This document shows positions 1 to 6,705 of a stretch of DNA of 10,922 nucleotides, one piece after another. How positions within the stretch are numbered: the stretch's first letter is position 1; each line of letters starts with the position of its first letter. The position numbers and the translations under genes were made by a program. The DNA is from DASVFB01 sp036380275. Lineage in GTDB: Bacteria > Actinomycetota > Thermoleophilia > Gaiellales > Gaiellaceae. Where the stretch lies: contig DASVFB010000066.1 in the NCBI GenBank assembly GCA_036380275.1, positions 1 through 10,922 on the forward strand. The letters run 5' to 3'. Below the pieces are notes generated by a model. The model did no database searches and was not told where the DNA came from. It saw nothing but the letters and a program-made list of their open reading frames with translations.

Positions 1-27
1 GCTCGTGAGGCGGAGGCGGGTTGTCAT
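1..27 (-). CDS. N-terminus of a leftward gene cut by the window edge
   Basis: Read on the minus strand, an ATG at 27-25 opens a frame (MTTRLRLTS) that runs off the left edge. The start is supported by an AAAGGAG ribosome binding site at 39-33, five bases before the ATG, the same layout as the well-supported start at 9841. Only nine codons are visible, so no function can be given. The arginine-rich beginning would fit a signal peptide or a cytosolic protein equally well. It would be divergent from the secreted protein gene starting at 313, leaving about 270 bp of shared upstream region. Confidence 0.5.
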
Positions 28-251
28 GTGGACTCCTTTCATGGGAGGTGCGATCGTCAACCTTCGGGAGTGCTGCAGGGCGACAGCCTCGCTGCACGAC
101 GCGGCCCGCGCATCGTGGTGACCCCCTGACGCGTACCCGAACAAAACGTCGCGACAGTGAGACAGGCGAGTCGCCGTCAGAAGATGGACCGCGGCGGAAA
201 TCGCTGCAGATCTTGTCGCTGGCCCGCCGCAAGCCTCGACCTTCGTGCAGG

Positions 252-280
252 TTGTTTCGCCTCGGCAGGCGAGCGATACT
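252..280 (+). promoter_or_regulatory. Possible sigma70-type promoter for the 313 gene
   Basis: TTGTTT (252-257) and GATACT (275-280) are separated by 17 bp. Agreement with consensus is 3/6 and 4/6, so this is a weak candidate. The predicted start near 287 would give a short leader containing the AGGAGG site just before the ATG at 313. No other good pair is visible in 41-312, which otherwise holds no gene I can support. Confidence 0.25.
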
Positions 281-312
281 CGACGTTGCTGGCTGCGGTC
301 CGAGGAGGAGGC

Positions 313-1434
313 ATGATGAGCAAGTTGTCGACGCGAAAACGCGGCGCGCGGTGCCGCGTCCGCCGGGCAGTGTTTGTGCTCGCCTCGATCGCCGGCTTCG
401 CGGCGTTCACCGGCGCGCCGAGTCGCACGGCGACACGCAGCTACCCGGTGTGGCAACGGGCGGAGGTTCAGATCCTGGCGCCGACGCTCGATGTGCGCCT
501 GAGCGCGTCGTCTTCGTTCGCTCCCTCGGATAGCTGGACGATCCAGCTGGCGTGGGGGCCCGCAGACTCGGAGTTGTTCGAGCTGTCTCGCACGGAGCAC
601 GAGATCGCAACGATCTCGGGAACAGGACCCGTTGTGCCGGCGATTCGGATCAGTCCCGAGTGGCGCTGGGATCTGCTCCCGTTGCCGTACGCGGGGCTGC
701 GCGTCTACACGACGCTCGCCTCGGGCGGCGGGAGCCAGACGGTGATGAACGAGGTCGAACTGGTCGCGCGCGACGGGACGCGACAGTACAACCCGACTGT
801 GCCGGGCAAGTTCGGCGGCGCCTGGACCGGCTTCCCGAGCGGCTCGGGCTTGCTGGTGCCGCCCAACGCGGGCTACGCGGCGCTCGGCGCGCTCGTTCGC
901 TCCGGGACGAAGACGGCCACCTTCGCCGTCGGCGCGCGGCCACGAATGCGCGTAGTCGTTCCCTTCAAGGTTCCGCCGCGGGACGCGAAGCGGGTGACCG
1001 CGGACGTCACCTACGTCCCACCTGTCGGCGCCGAGAGCGTCGTCTACCACGGTACGGCGACGATCCCGTCGGCGCTCGCACCGGGTGCTCGCGTCAGCGT
1101 GCCGACGAGGCTGACGCCGGCGGGGGTCGAGCTCGCGCGGCGCCTGGGAGTCAAACGACTCGCCGCGGCCCTGAAGTCGTCCGGCTACATCTTCTTCACG
1201 AGCAGCGGCGGCCTCGCGCACGGCGGCGACACCGCCCCCGAGATGATCGAGGTGCCGATGAGCAGCTGCCACCGCCACGTTTCGGCAGTGCCGAGGCATC
1301 CGTGCGCTCAGACCTGCCCGCACTTCCCCGACGTCCAGGCGACCGGCTACCTCGTCTACACGGCGATCGGCGACGTGTTCGGCAGCACGACCTGCACCCG
1401 CGGCGCCCCACTCGTCCCCTGGCCGATGTACTAA
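313..1434 (+). CDS. Secreted protein of unknown function with a C-terminal Cys/His cluster
   Basis: A 373-aa protein that I do not recognise. The start is ATG 313 (or the adjacent ATG 316), placed by a repeated AGGAGG run at 302-311; the longer frame from 157 lacks such a site. The N-terminus has a basic stretch (RKRGARCRVRR) followed by a hydrophobic segment (VFVLASIAGFAAFTGA) ending near residue 35, consistent with a Sec signal peptide. The middle is rich in beta-type sequence with many Gly, Ser, Thr and Val, no catalytic motif and no second membrane span, suggesting an extracellular beta-sandwich-like protein. Near the C-terminus, C319, H320, H322, H329, C331, C335 and H337 crowd into 19 residues, with one more Cys at 361. 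This could bind a metal or form disulfides. It is a complete frame ending in TAA. Secretion is fairly secure; function is unknown. Confidence 0.8.
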   Translation: MMSKLSTRKRGARCRVRRAVFVLASIAGFAAFTGAPSRTATRSYPVWQRAEVQILAPTLDVRLSASSSFAPSDSWTIQLAWGPADSELFELSRTEHEIATISGTGPVVPAIRISPEWRWDLLPLPYAGLRVYTTLASGGGSQTVMNEVELVARDGTRQYNPTVPGKFGGAWTGFPSGSGLLVPPNAGYAALGALVRSGTKTATFAVGARPRMRVVVPFKVPPRDAKRVTADVTYVPPVGAESVVYHGTATIPSALAPGARVSVPTRLTPAGVELARRLGVKRLAAALKSSGYIFFTSSGGLAHGGDTAPEMIEVPMSSCHRHVSAVPRHPCAQTCPHFPDVQATGYLVYTAIGDVFGSTTCTRGAPLVPWPMY

Positions 1435-1900
1435 CCGGGCATCCACCTTCCGGCCGCGCCTCCGGCTGGCGCGTCAACCGGAGCATGGCACGAAGAAGAC
1501 CTACAAATCGGGCGAGCAGGTAGCCGGCTACTTCGGGACGCCGACACGCGCGCCCATCTGCCGTAGATTCGCGCTCGTGGGCGGCAGCGATAGCGAGGCA
1601 CAGGTCACGGAGTGGGGTTCGACGGCTAGGCGGGGGATCGCCGCCTTCAAGCCGGAGCCGAGGCCACAGAATGACCTTGATTGGTCAAGTCAGCGCCACG
1701 CGGCTGGCGCCAGAGTGGGAAGTGCGGAGCCAGGACAGACCGCCAACGCCTCGCCTGTCGGCCGCGGCGCTTCTTCGGGCCACCCAGCCCGGGGCGCGCC
1801 ACCCTGGCTCCGCACCTGACGCTCTCCCCGAGGTTTCTACCCGCTGCCATCGCGGCGACTCGCCCCGCTTCTGGTCATTCGGGTGGCGGACATCTGGGTC
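1435..1900. other. Non-coding stretch with small hairpins
   Basis: No convincing gene is visible. Frames here have no good start or ribosome binding site and give arginine/proline-rich shadow-type translations. One short piece at 1484-1576 (plus) reads like protein (KKTYKSGEQVAGYFG) but has no start codon and fades into low-quality sequence. Hairpins: CGCGCC/GGCGCG at 1455-1460/1468-1473, which could end transcription of the upstream gene but has no T-tract; AGGCGG/CCGCCT at 1628-1633/1641-1646; and GCGCCA/TGGCGC at 1693-1698/1705-1710. The larger inverted repeat at 1722-1815 is listed separately. Confidence 0.5.
1722..1815. repeat. 13-bp perfect inverted repeat, first of two related units
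   Basis: GTGCGGAGCCAGG (1722-1734) is matched exactly by its reverse complement at 1803-1815, enclosing 68 bp. The 10-bp core CGGAGCCAGG is shared with the arms of the second unit at 1936-2029, so the core occurs four times in alternating orientation (1725, 1803, 1936, 2019). The interiors of the two units are not obviously similar. This could be a folded RNA, a MITE-like remnant or protein-binding sites. I see no transposase and no clear target-site duplication. Confidence 0.5.
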
Positions 1901-1929
1901 TTGAATCCGCTCGTAGCCGGACTTATATT
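1901..1929 (+). promoter_or_regulatory. Strong sigma70-like promoter upstream of an RNA-like element
   Basis: TTGAAT (1901-1906) and TATATT (1924-1929) are spaced by exactly 17 bp; the hexamers match consensus 4/6 and 5/6. AT-rich hexamers at ideal spacing stand out in this GC-rich DNA. The predicted transcription start is 1936, the first base of the 11-bp stem that closes the candidate RNA. No gene with a plausible start lies directly downstream, which makes an untranslated product the simplest reading. Confidence 0.5.
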
Positions 1930-1935
1930 TCGAGC

Positions 1936-2110
1936 CGGAGCCAGGGATGGCGGCAGGGGTGTGCGGCACCCCTCTTAGCAGCGCTCACCGCATCTGGGGA
2001 GAGTGCGCGAGGCCCTGGCCCTGGCTCCGCCACAACGTAGGACCGCGAGGGGAAGGAACCGCAGTCGGAGGGGGTATCAGGCCGCAGCCCCTCGACCCTC
2101 GCGGCTTTCC
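1936..2110 (+). ncRNA. Candidate structured small RNA, unknown class
   Basis: The proposed transcript begins at the predicted +1. CGGAGCCAGGG (1936-1946) pairs perfectly with CCCTGGCTCCG (2019-2029). Inside this closing stem are two hairpins: AGGGGTG/CACCCCT (1955-1961/1967-1973) with a 5-nt loop, and GCGCTC/GAGTGC (1981-1986/2001-2006) with one G-U pair. Together they give a three-way-junction shape. A second domain follows: CCGCGAGGG (2043-2051) pairs with CCCTCGCGG (2096-2104) around an inner GAGGGG/CCCCTC hairpin (2068-2073/2088-2093), then CTTTCC. The end is uncertain; transcription could instead run to the hairpin at 2452-2478. I find no SRP RNA, 6S, tmRNA, RNase P or tRNA signature motifs. 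The structure is visible in the sequence; that it is an RNA gene is inference. Confidence 0.35.
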
Positions 2111-2149
2111 ATGATCCCGCCGTGACAGACAAATCACAAGACCGAGCTC

Positions 2150-2404
2150 GTTGGTATGCCTCGGCGCTCCGGAACGAATGGAGGTTCGCTCGCCGATCGT
2201 AGACCGTCCAGCCGCTGGGGCAACCCTCGAGCCAGACCGGCTCGACGGTGAACACGCCGTTGATCCCCTGCTCGATCAGCTCCTCGTCGGCCGTCGTCGC
2301 GATCGCGACGACGCGCAGCCTCTCGCCGTCGCCGATCAGGAGACCACCACCGCCATCGGCAACAGCGACTACGACATGTCTCAGGGGCGGGGATCGTCAC
2401 CGGA
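2150..2404 (-). pseudogene. Possible broken coding remnant with no start codon
   Basis: On the minus strand, the frame read from about 2404 down to 2150 gives protein-like sequence: VVAIATTADEELIEQG, then GVFTVEPVWLEG, then GWTVYDRRANLHSF, with hydrophobic beta-strand patterning. The last part loosely resembles small DUF2188-type domains. There is no ATG, GTG or TTG before residue-like sequence begins, no ribosome binding site, and the frame decays into low-quality sequence before its stop at 1923. On the plus strand the same DNA also shows a competing protein-like ending (see findings). I would treat this as a decayed gene fragment of uncertain strand. Confidence 0.25.
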
Positions 2405-2451
2405 GGCAACCTGGTCGTCCACTAACCACCTTTTCTTCACCGCCCGTGGAT

Positions 2452-2478
2452 CAACGGGGGCGCATTGCGCCCCCGTTG
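2452..2478 (+). terminator. 12-bp perfect hairpin, probable intrinsic terminator
   Basis: CAACGGGGGCGC (2452-2463) pairs perfectly with GCGCCCCCGTTG (2467-2478) around an ATT loop, followed by a moderately T-rich TCGTTCTC. It lies 27 bp after a TAA at 2423-2425 and after no recognisable intact gene. It would end any transcript starting at the 1901-1929 promoter. The T-tract is weak, so termination strength is uncertain, but the stem is one of the most stable in the window. Confidence 0.6.
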
Positions 2479-2524
2479 TCGTTCTCGGACGCCGCCGCCG
2501 ATTGTGTCGTGAACGCGCACGGTT

Positions 2525-2711
2525 GTGCGGTTCACGCCGCGTGTGCCGGTCAGATACCTCGTTCACTTCGACGACGGCGGGCTTGAAGCGGTGACGCTCT
2601 CGCTCGGATCGCGAGTGGATCGCGCGAAACCAGGAAGCTGCTCTCGCGGTCGTCGCCGTCCTGCTCGCGATCTGGTTCGCGGGCAAGGGCATTCGCGGCC
2701 CCCGCGAATAG
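2525..2711 (+). pseudogene. Small single-span membrane protein, apparently frameshifted
   Basis: The 3' part, in the frame ending at TAG 2709-2711, reads REWIARNQEAALAVVAV and then LLAIWFAGKGIRGPRE: a clean membrane helix with a basic tail. That frame opens only after a stop at 2592 and has no ATG, GTG or TTG before the helix. The frame one base away, from GTG 2525, gives protein-like VPVRYLVHFDDGGLEAVTLS up to about 2605. A single-base indel near 2605-2615 would join the two into one protein of roughly 60 residues. It is either a broken gene, a sequencing or assembly error, or a gene with an unusual start. It lies 80 bp upstream of the DMT transporter gene. No function is recognisable. Confidence 0.3.
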
Positions 2712-2791
2712 CGCGTCGCAGGCAGGTTGTCTGTCCGCGGTCGCGTACGGTTGGTTCTCCCGAAGTCAGATCGGAAGGGAGGTGAACGCCG

Positions 2792-3667
2792 GTGCAAATC
2801 GCGCTCGCGCTTGCGATCACGGTCGTCTCGGCGTGCTGTCTGAACGTCGGCTATCTGCTCGAGCACAGTGTCGCCTCGAAGGTGCCCGCGCTCTCGCTTC
2901 GCCGGCCGGTTGCCTCGCTGCGCTCGCTGCTGGGAAACCGTCGCTGGCTCGAGGGCTTCGGCGCTGAGGCCGGCGGCTGGATCCTCTACGTCGTTGCGCT
3001 CGCCCTGGCCCCGCTGTCGCTCGTGCAGGCGACCGCAGCGGGTGGGATCGGCATCCTCGCGGTGATGGTCTCCCGCTTCACGCACGTCCCGCTGTCGAGG
3101 CGCGAGCGGATCGGCGCGGGAGTGTCGGTCGTGGGCCTCGCTTTGCTCGGCGTCAGTTTGCTCGGCGACCATGGTGAGGGCTCGGTCAGGGGTTATCTCT
3201 GGGTTGGTGTTTGGCTGATTGCCTCCGCGGCTGCTGCCGGCGGCTGCGTGTGGCTGCTCGCGCGCGTGATTGGCGGCGGGCCGGCCTGGGGCATCGCCGC
3301 GGGGATCCTCTTCGCGGCCGGTGACGTTTCGACGAAGATGGCCGTCAGCGGCGGTCCTAAGAACATCGCGTTCCTGGTCTGCCTGGTCGTTTTCTACGGT
3401 GTCGGCACGGTTCTGTTGCAGGCTGGGTTTCAGAGGGGCAGTGCACTGACGGCGGCGGGACTCGCGACGTTGTTCACCAACGCGCTGCCGATCGCGGCCG
3501 GGATGTCTGTTTTCGGCGAGCCGCTCCCCGCGGGCTGGATCGGCGCGATTCGCATCGCCGCGTTCGCCGCAGTCGTCGCCGGCGCGGTCCTCCTCGCGTC
3601 GCGCGCCAAGCCGCCGAAACAGCGTGCGGCGATGGCGTCGGGAGACCTCGCCGCGACCCCGGTCTGA
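2792..3667 (+). CDS. DMT-superfamily multispanning transporter
   Basis: A 291-aa integral membrane protein, the usual length for drug/metabolite transporter family members, which carry about ten helices as two five-helix halves. Hydrophobic segments lie near residues 1-22, 60-76, 78-93, 105-125, 134-157, 162-180, 190-212, 218-238 and 245-270. Short Arg-rich loops (for example RRERIG before the third span group) fit the cytoplasmic side. The GTG start at 2792 is secure: GGAGGTGA sits at 2778-2785 with a 6-base spacer, near-perfect complementarity to 16S rRNA. The organisation also recalls NIPA-like magnesium carriers in the same superfamily. The substrate cannot be read from sequence. No close downstream partner gene is present, so it is probably transcribed alone; I see no clear promoter in 2712-2776. 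Confidence 0.75.
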   Translation: MQIALALAITVVSACCLNVGYLLEHSVASKVPALSLRRPVASLRSLLGNRRWLEGFGAEAGGWILYVVALALAPLSLVQATAAGGIGILAVMVSRFTHVPLSRRERIGAGVSVVGLALLGVSLLGDHGEGSVRGYLWVGVWLIASAAAAGGCVWLLARVIGGGPAWGIAAGILFAAGDVSTKMAVSGGPKNIAFLVCLVVFYGVGTVLLQAGFQRGSALTAAGLATLFTNALPIAAGMSVFGEPLPAGWIGAIRIAAFAAVVAGAVLLASRAKPPKQRAAMASGDLAATPV

Positions 3668-3752
3668 CCGGCTTCCTTTTCGATAGGGACCCGCCGTCCG
3701 GGCTGAATTGACCTAGCTGAGCCATAGGCGGCCTCGGCACCGCGGCCTAACG

Positions 3753-3971
3753 TTGCTAGTGGAGCACCTCACCGGGTCCGACTCCGAGCCCGCGAGCGGG
3801 TCTTGTTCGTTGCCGGCCGAAGGCGTCGGGCCCGGGCTCCGTATTCCCTCCCCCAGCGCGAGACACCATGCCGTGCTTCTCGCGTGGACCTACGCCGGCT
3901 TCTTCGAGAAGCTGACGCCCGAGCAGATGTGGCGGCAGATCGCCATGGACCCGACCCGATCGGCCCGATGA
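3753..3971 (+). pseudogene. Orphan C-terminal coding fragment
   Basis: From about 3858 to the TGA at 3969-3971 this frame uses almost only G- or C-ending codons and gives well-formed protein sequence: HAVLLAWTYAGFFEKL, then TPEQMWRQIAMDPTRSAR. That looks like the authentic end of a protein. The 5' part (3753-3857) is Gly/Ser/Pro-rich and unconvincing. The only starts, TTG 3753 and GTG 3759, lack a ribosome binding site. It is either a decayed gene that keeps its 3' end, or a short protein starting at GTG 3879 (31 residues). The remaining sequence around it (3668-3752 and 3972-4009) holds nothing I can name. I do not recognise the family. Confidence 0.3.
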
Positions 3972-4009
3972 ACGCACCCGTGCGGTGCTGCCCGTGCTGC
4001 GCGCTGCGC

Positions 4010-4837
4010 TCAGTCGGGCTTTCGCCCGCTCGCGATCTTGACTGGAGCCGGGACGGCATAGCCGTCGCCCCGACGCCACTGGTCGAGTCGCGCCTCGAGC
4101 GACTCCCGTACTACTTGACGCTGCGCCTCGTCTGCAGCCCTCAGGAGCGCTCCAGTCCGGACGGTTCCGTCCGCCAAAGCAATGATCAGATCGTCGGCGG
4201 AATCGAGCGGAAACTCGATCGTGGTCATGTCGATCGACACCTGGACGAATCCGGCGGTGCGAAGCAAGCTCCGGAACGTGTCGTCGTTCGCGTACTGGAA
4301 GAACGACGGCCCGGGCGGGATCTCGCTCGGCGGAGGAACCTGAGCGTCCGCGATCGCGCCGAGCAACGCCGCGAAGAAGGGAGACTGCTCGGGAGCGTCC
4401 CACGTCGACAAGGCAATGCGCCCACCCGGGACGAGGACTCGCGCGATCTCTCGAGCCGCCCGCTCAGGCTCGCCGACGTGCTGGATGACGATGTTCCCAA
4501 CTGCCGCATCGAGCGACTCGTCGGCGAACGGAAGGTTCGTGACGGAGGCCTCGACGAACGAAGCAGCCGGGTAGCGCCGTGCTGCGATCTCGACCATGGC
4601 GGCCGCGACATCGACGCCGGTCGCTTGCGCTCCGCGCTCGCTCGCCCTGCCGGCTGCATCGCCCGCTCCGGTTCCAACGTCCACGACGCGCAGTCCTGCC
4701 TCGACGCCCGCTGCATCGAGTAGGGAGTCGACGGCCTGGCTCGTTATGGGACTCCAGACGCGCTCGTAGAGGGCGGCCACCAGCTCCCAACCGGACGCCT
4801 CGTACTGGTCGAATGCGCGGACATCGATCTCCGTCAT
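4010..4837 (-). CDS. Class I SAM-dependent methyltransferase
   Basis: A 275-aa cytoplasmic protein of the UbiE/Methyltransf_11 type. Motif I, VVDVGTGAGD, is at residues 51-60; the acidic residue that contacts the SAM ribose is D75 in ATGVDVA; NLPFADESLDAAVGN (101-115) is the motif II/III region; and RVLVPGGRIALSTWD (133-147) is the usual later strand and turn. The C-terminal third is variable, as expected for substrate binding, so the methyl acceptor (small molecule or lipid) is unknown. The gene begins 68 nt after the stop of the SulP gene on the same strand, so a shared transcript is likely. The ribosome binding site before ATG 4837 is poor (an AGGA about 18 bases away), which would fit weak or coupled translation. 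Catalytic class is secure; role is not. Confidence 0.85.
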   Translation of the reverse strand: MTEIDVRAFDQYEASGWELVAALYERVWSPITSQAVDSLLDAAGVEAGLRVVDVGTGAGDAAGRASERGAQATGVDVAAAMVEIAARRYPAASFVEASVTNLPFADESLDAAVGNIVIQHVGEPERAAREIARVLVPGGRIALSTWDAPEQSPFFAALLGAIADAQVPPPSEIPPGPSFFQYANDDTFRSLLRTAGFVQVSIDMTTIEFPLDSADDLIIALADGTVRTGALLRAADEAQRQVVRESLEARLDQWRRGDGYAVPAPVKIASGRKPD

Positions 4838-4905
4838 CGGCGACGTCGGGGCAATCCTCGCACTTCGCGACGGCCCTCACCGCGGTGCCGCCTGAAGGGC
4901 GGGGC

Positions 4906-6705
4906 TCAGCCGGCCGCTTCGCCACCGACGGCAGCGGGATCGTAGGCCTCGACCGCGCGCTCGACCGACTGGTAGAAGCGGTCGGCGCCGATCGCCGCCG
5001 TCACGCCAGCGAGCTCGAACTCGTCCCGCATCCGGTATCGCAGCCGCGCGACGACGAGCGTGATCCCGGCCCGCCGCAGCTCCTCGGCAAGGTCGGCGAG
5101 CATCTCCATCCCGGTCGAGTCGACATGCGCGATCGACTCCGCGTCGAACACCAGCCAGCGGGTCTCGGTCGGGGCGGCGCCGATCGCCTCCAGGATCCGG
5201 CCGCGCACATAGTTCGCGTTGGCGAAGAAGAGCCGGTCGTCGAGCCGGTAGACGACGACGCCGGGGTTGATCCGTGCCGACGGATGCAGCGACACGTCGG
5301 CGTAGCGCCCGATCGTGTCCACGTAGCCGAGTACGGCGTCGTAGGGCCTGGCGCTGCGGCGCACGGTGTCGACCACCGACAGTCCGACGGCGACGATGAT
5401 CGCCTGCAGGACGCCGAAGATGACGACGCACGAGGCGGTCACACCGGCGATCGCGACCTCAACCCGGTCGATCTGGGCGAGCGTTCGCCAGGCGGCGAGG
5501 TCGACGAGCCCGATGCCGGCGGAGACGATGATCGCGCCCAGCACCGCGGTCGGCAGGTACTGCACCGGCCCGGTCAGGAAGAGCAGGATGCAGACGATCG
5601 TCCCGGCCGCGAACACACCGGAGACCTGTGTCCGCACCCCGAGCGAGTCGTTGACGGCGGTGCGTGAGCCCGCGGCGCCGACCGAGAACCCCTGCGTGAA
5701 TCCGGCGGCTGCGTTCGCTGCGCCCATCGCCAGCAGCTCCTGTGACGCGCGTACGGGCTCGTGGCGGCGGCCGGCGAACGAGCGCGCGGTCAGGATCTCG
5801 TCGGCGAACGAGACGAGGAACACGCCGAGCGCCGCCGGCGCGAGCTCTGCGACGTCGCCGAATCCCGGCCGAGGCAGCGTCGGCCGCGGCAGGCCGCTCG
5901 GGATCAGGCCGACGACCGCGACCCCGTGGCCTGCCAGGTCGAGCGCCCAGGAAACGCCGATCGCGCCGACGACGACCACCATCGCGCCGGGGACGCGCGG
6001 GACGAAGAACCGAAACGTGAGCAGCACCGCCAGCGCCACGGCGGCGACCGCCACCGTTGTGCCGCTCACCTCGCCGAGCTCGCGGGCGTTCTCGGCCAGC
6101 CGGTCGAGCGGGTCGCGAGCGCTGATCGAGAGGCCGAGCAGCTTTCCGATCTGGCCGATCACGAGCACGACCGCAACACCGTGGATGTATCCGATCAGCA
6201 CCGGCCGCGAGAAGTAGTCGGCGAGCCAGCCGAGCCGCAGCAGGCGCGCGAGCAGGAAGCAGGCGCCGACGAGCAGCGCAAGCATCGACGCGAGCTCGAC
6301 TGCATTCGCGCTGCCGGCGACTGCGAGCGGCAATATCGCGGCCGCGACGACAGTCGAGACCGATCCTTCCGGTCCGACGACGAGCACACGCGACGAGCCG
6401 AGCAGCACGTACGCAAGCGAGGGCACGAGCAGCGCGTAGAAGCCGTTCACCGGCGAGAGGCCGGCGAGCTCGCCGTAGGCCATTGCCGACGGGATGCCGA
6501 GTGTTGCCACCGTCACCCCGGCGACGAGGTCGCGGCGGGCGCTCGGCGCGCGGTAGCGCGGCAGGTCGGCGGAGAGCGGCAGCGCACGCGTGAGCAGCGG
6601 CTCGGCCCGCGCAGGCCGGAACGGCGGCCGGTCGCCGTACGCAGTCACGCCTCCGCGTTCGGAAGTGACGTTCGCTCCCTGTTCCTGGTCGCCGTCGCGT
6701 GCCAT
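4906..6705 (-). CDS. SulP family anion transporter with STAS domain
   Basis: A 599-aa membrane protein of the SulP/SLC26 family (sulfate, bicarbonate or other anions, typically with proton or sodium coupling). RDLVAGVTVATLGIPSAMAY begins the first span pair near residue 58, and LLGSSRVLVVGPEGSVS (101-117) is the family's signature region. About a dozen hydrophobic spans run to residue 460. The C-terminal cytoplasmic STAS domain covers roughly 480-590 and includes FDAESIAHVDSTGMEML with the conserved DSTG at 529-532. The frame stays open to 6945, but that would overlap the divergent gene starting at 6875, and the extra 80 residues are low-quality. I therefore choose ATG 6705, although its ribosome binding site is weak; GTG 6648 is an alternative. 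No carbonic anhydrase or sulfur-assimilation gene is adjacent, so the anion is undecided. It is probably cotranscribed with the methyltransferase. Confidence 0.88.
   Translation of the reverse strand: MARDGDQEQGANVTSERGGVTAYGDRPPFRPARAEPLLTRALPLSADLPRYRAPSARRDLVAGVTVATLGIPSAMAYGELAGLSPVNGFYALLVPSLAYVLLGSSRVLVVGPEGSVSTVVAAAILPLAVAGSANAVELASMLALLVGACFLLARLLRLGWLADYFSRPVLIGYIHGVAVVLVIGQIGKLLGLSISARDPLDRLAENARELGEVSGTTVAVAAVALAVLLTFRFFVPRVPGAMVVVVGAIGVSWALDLAGHGVAVVGLIPSGLPRPTLPRPGFGDVAELAPAALGVFLVSFADEILTARSFAGRRHEPVRASQELLAMGAANAAAGFTQGFSVGAAGSRTAVNDSLGVRTQVSGVFAAGTIVCILLFLTGPVQYLPTAVLGAIIVSAGIGLVDLAAWRTLAQIDRVEVAIAGVTASCVVIFGVLQAIIVAVGLSVVDTVRRSARPYDAVLGYVDTIGRYADVSLHPSARINPGVVVYRLDDRLFFANANYVRGRILEAIGAAPTETRWLVFDAESIAHVDSTGMEMLADLAEELRRAGITLVVARLRYRMRDEFELAGVTAAIGADRFYQSVERAVEAYDPAAVGGEAAG

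Noticed and set aside
157..312. Upstream extension of the secreted protein gene to 157
   Set aside because: The AGGAGG run at 302-311 and the signal peptide beginning at 313 place the true start downstream.
1936..2029. Identity of the RNA-like element as SRP RNA, 6S RNA, tmRNA or a tRNA
   Set aside because: It lacks the SRP GGAAGCAGCC-type apical loop, the long interrupted rod of 6S, the tmRNA tag frame, and any T-loop GTTCGA-type sequence with acceptor stem.
1681..2040. 119-codon plus-strand frame through the repeat region
   Set aside because: No ribosome binding site, arginine/proline/serine-rich, and it crosses the promoter and RNA stems; no sign of coding selection.
2381..3172. 263-codon minus-strand frame
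   Set aside because: Arg/His/Asp-rich shadow of the DMT gene and its upstream region; no start signal and no recognisable motif.
3803..4723. 306-codon plus-strand frame opposite the methyltransferase
   Set aside because: Charged shadow translation antisense to a methyltransferase with clear SAM motifs.
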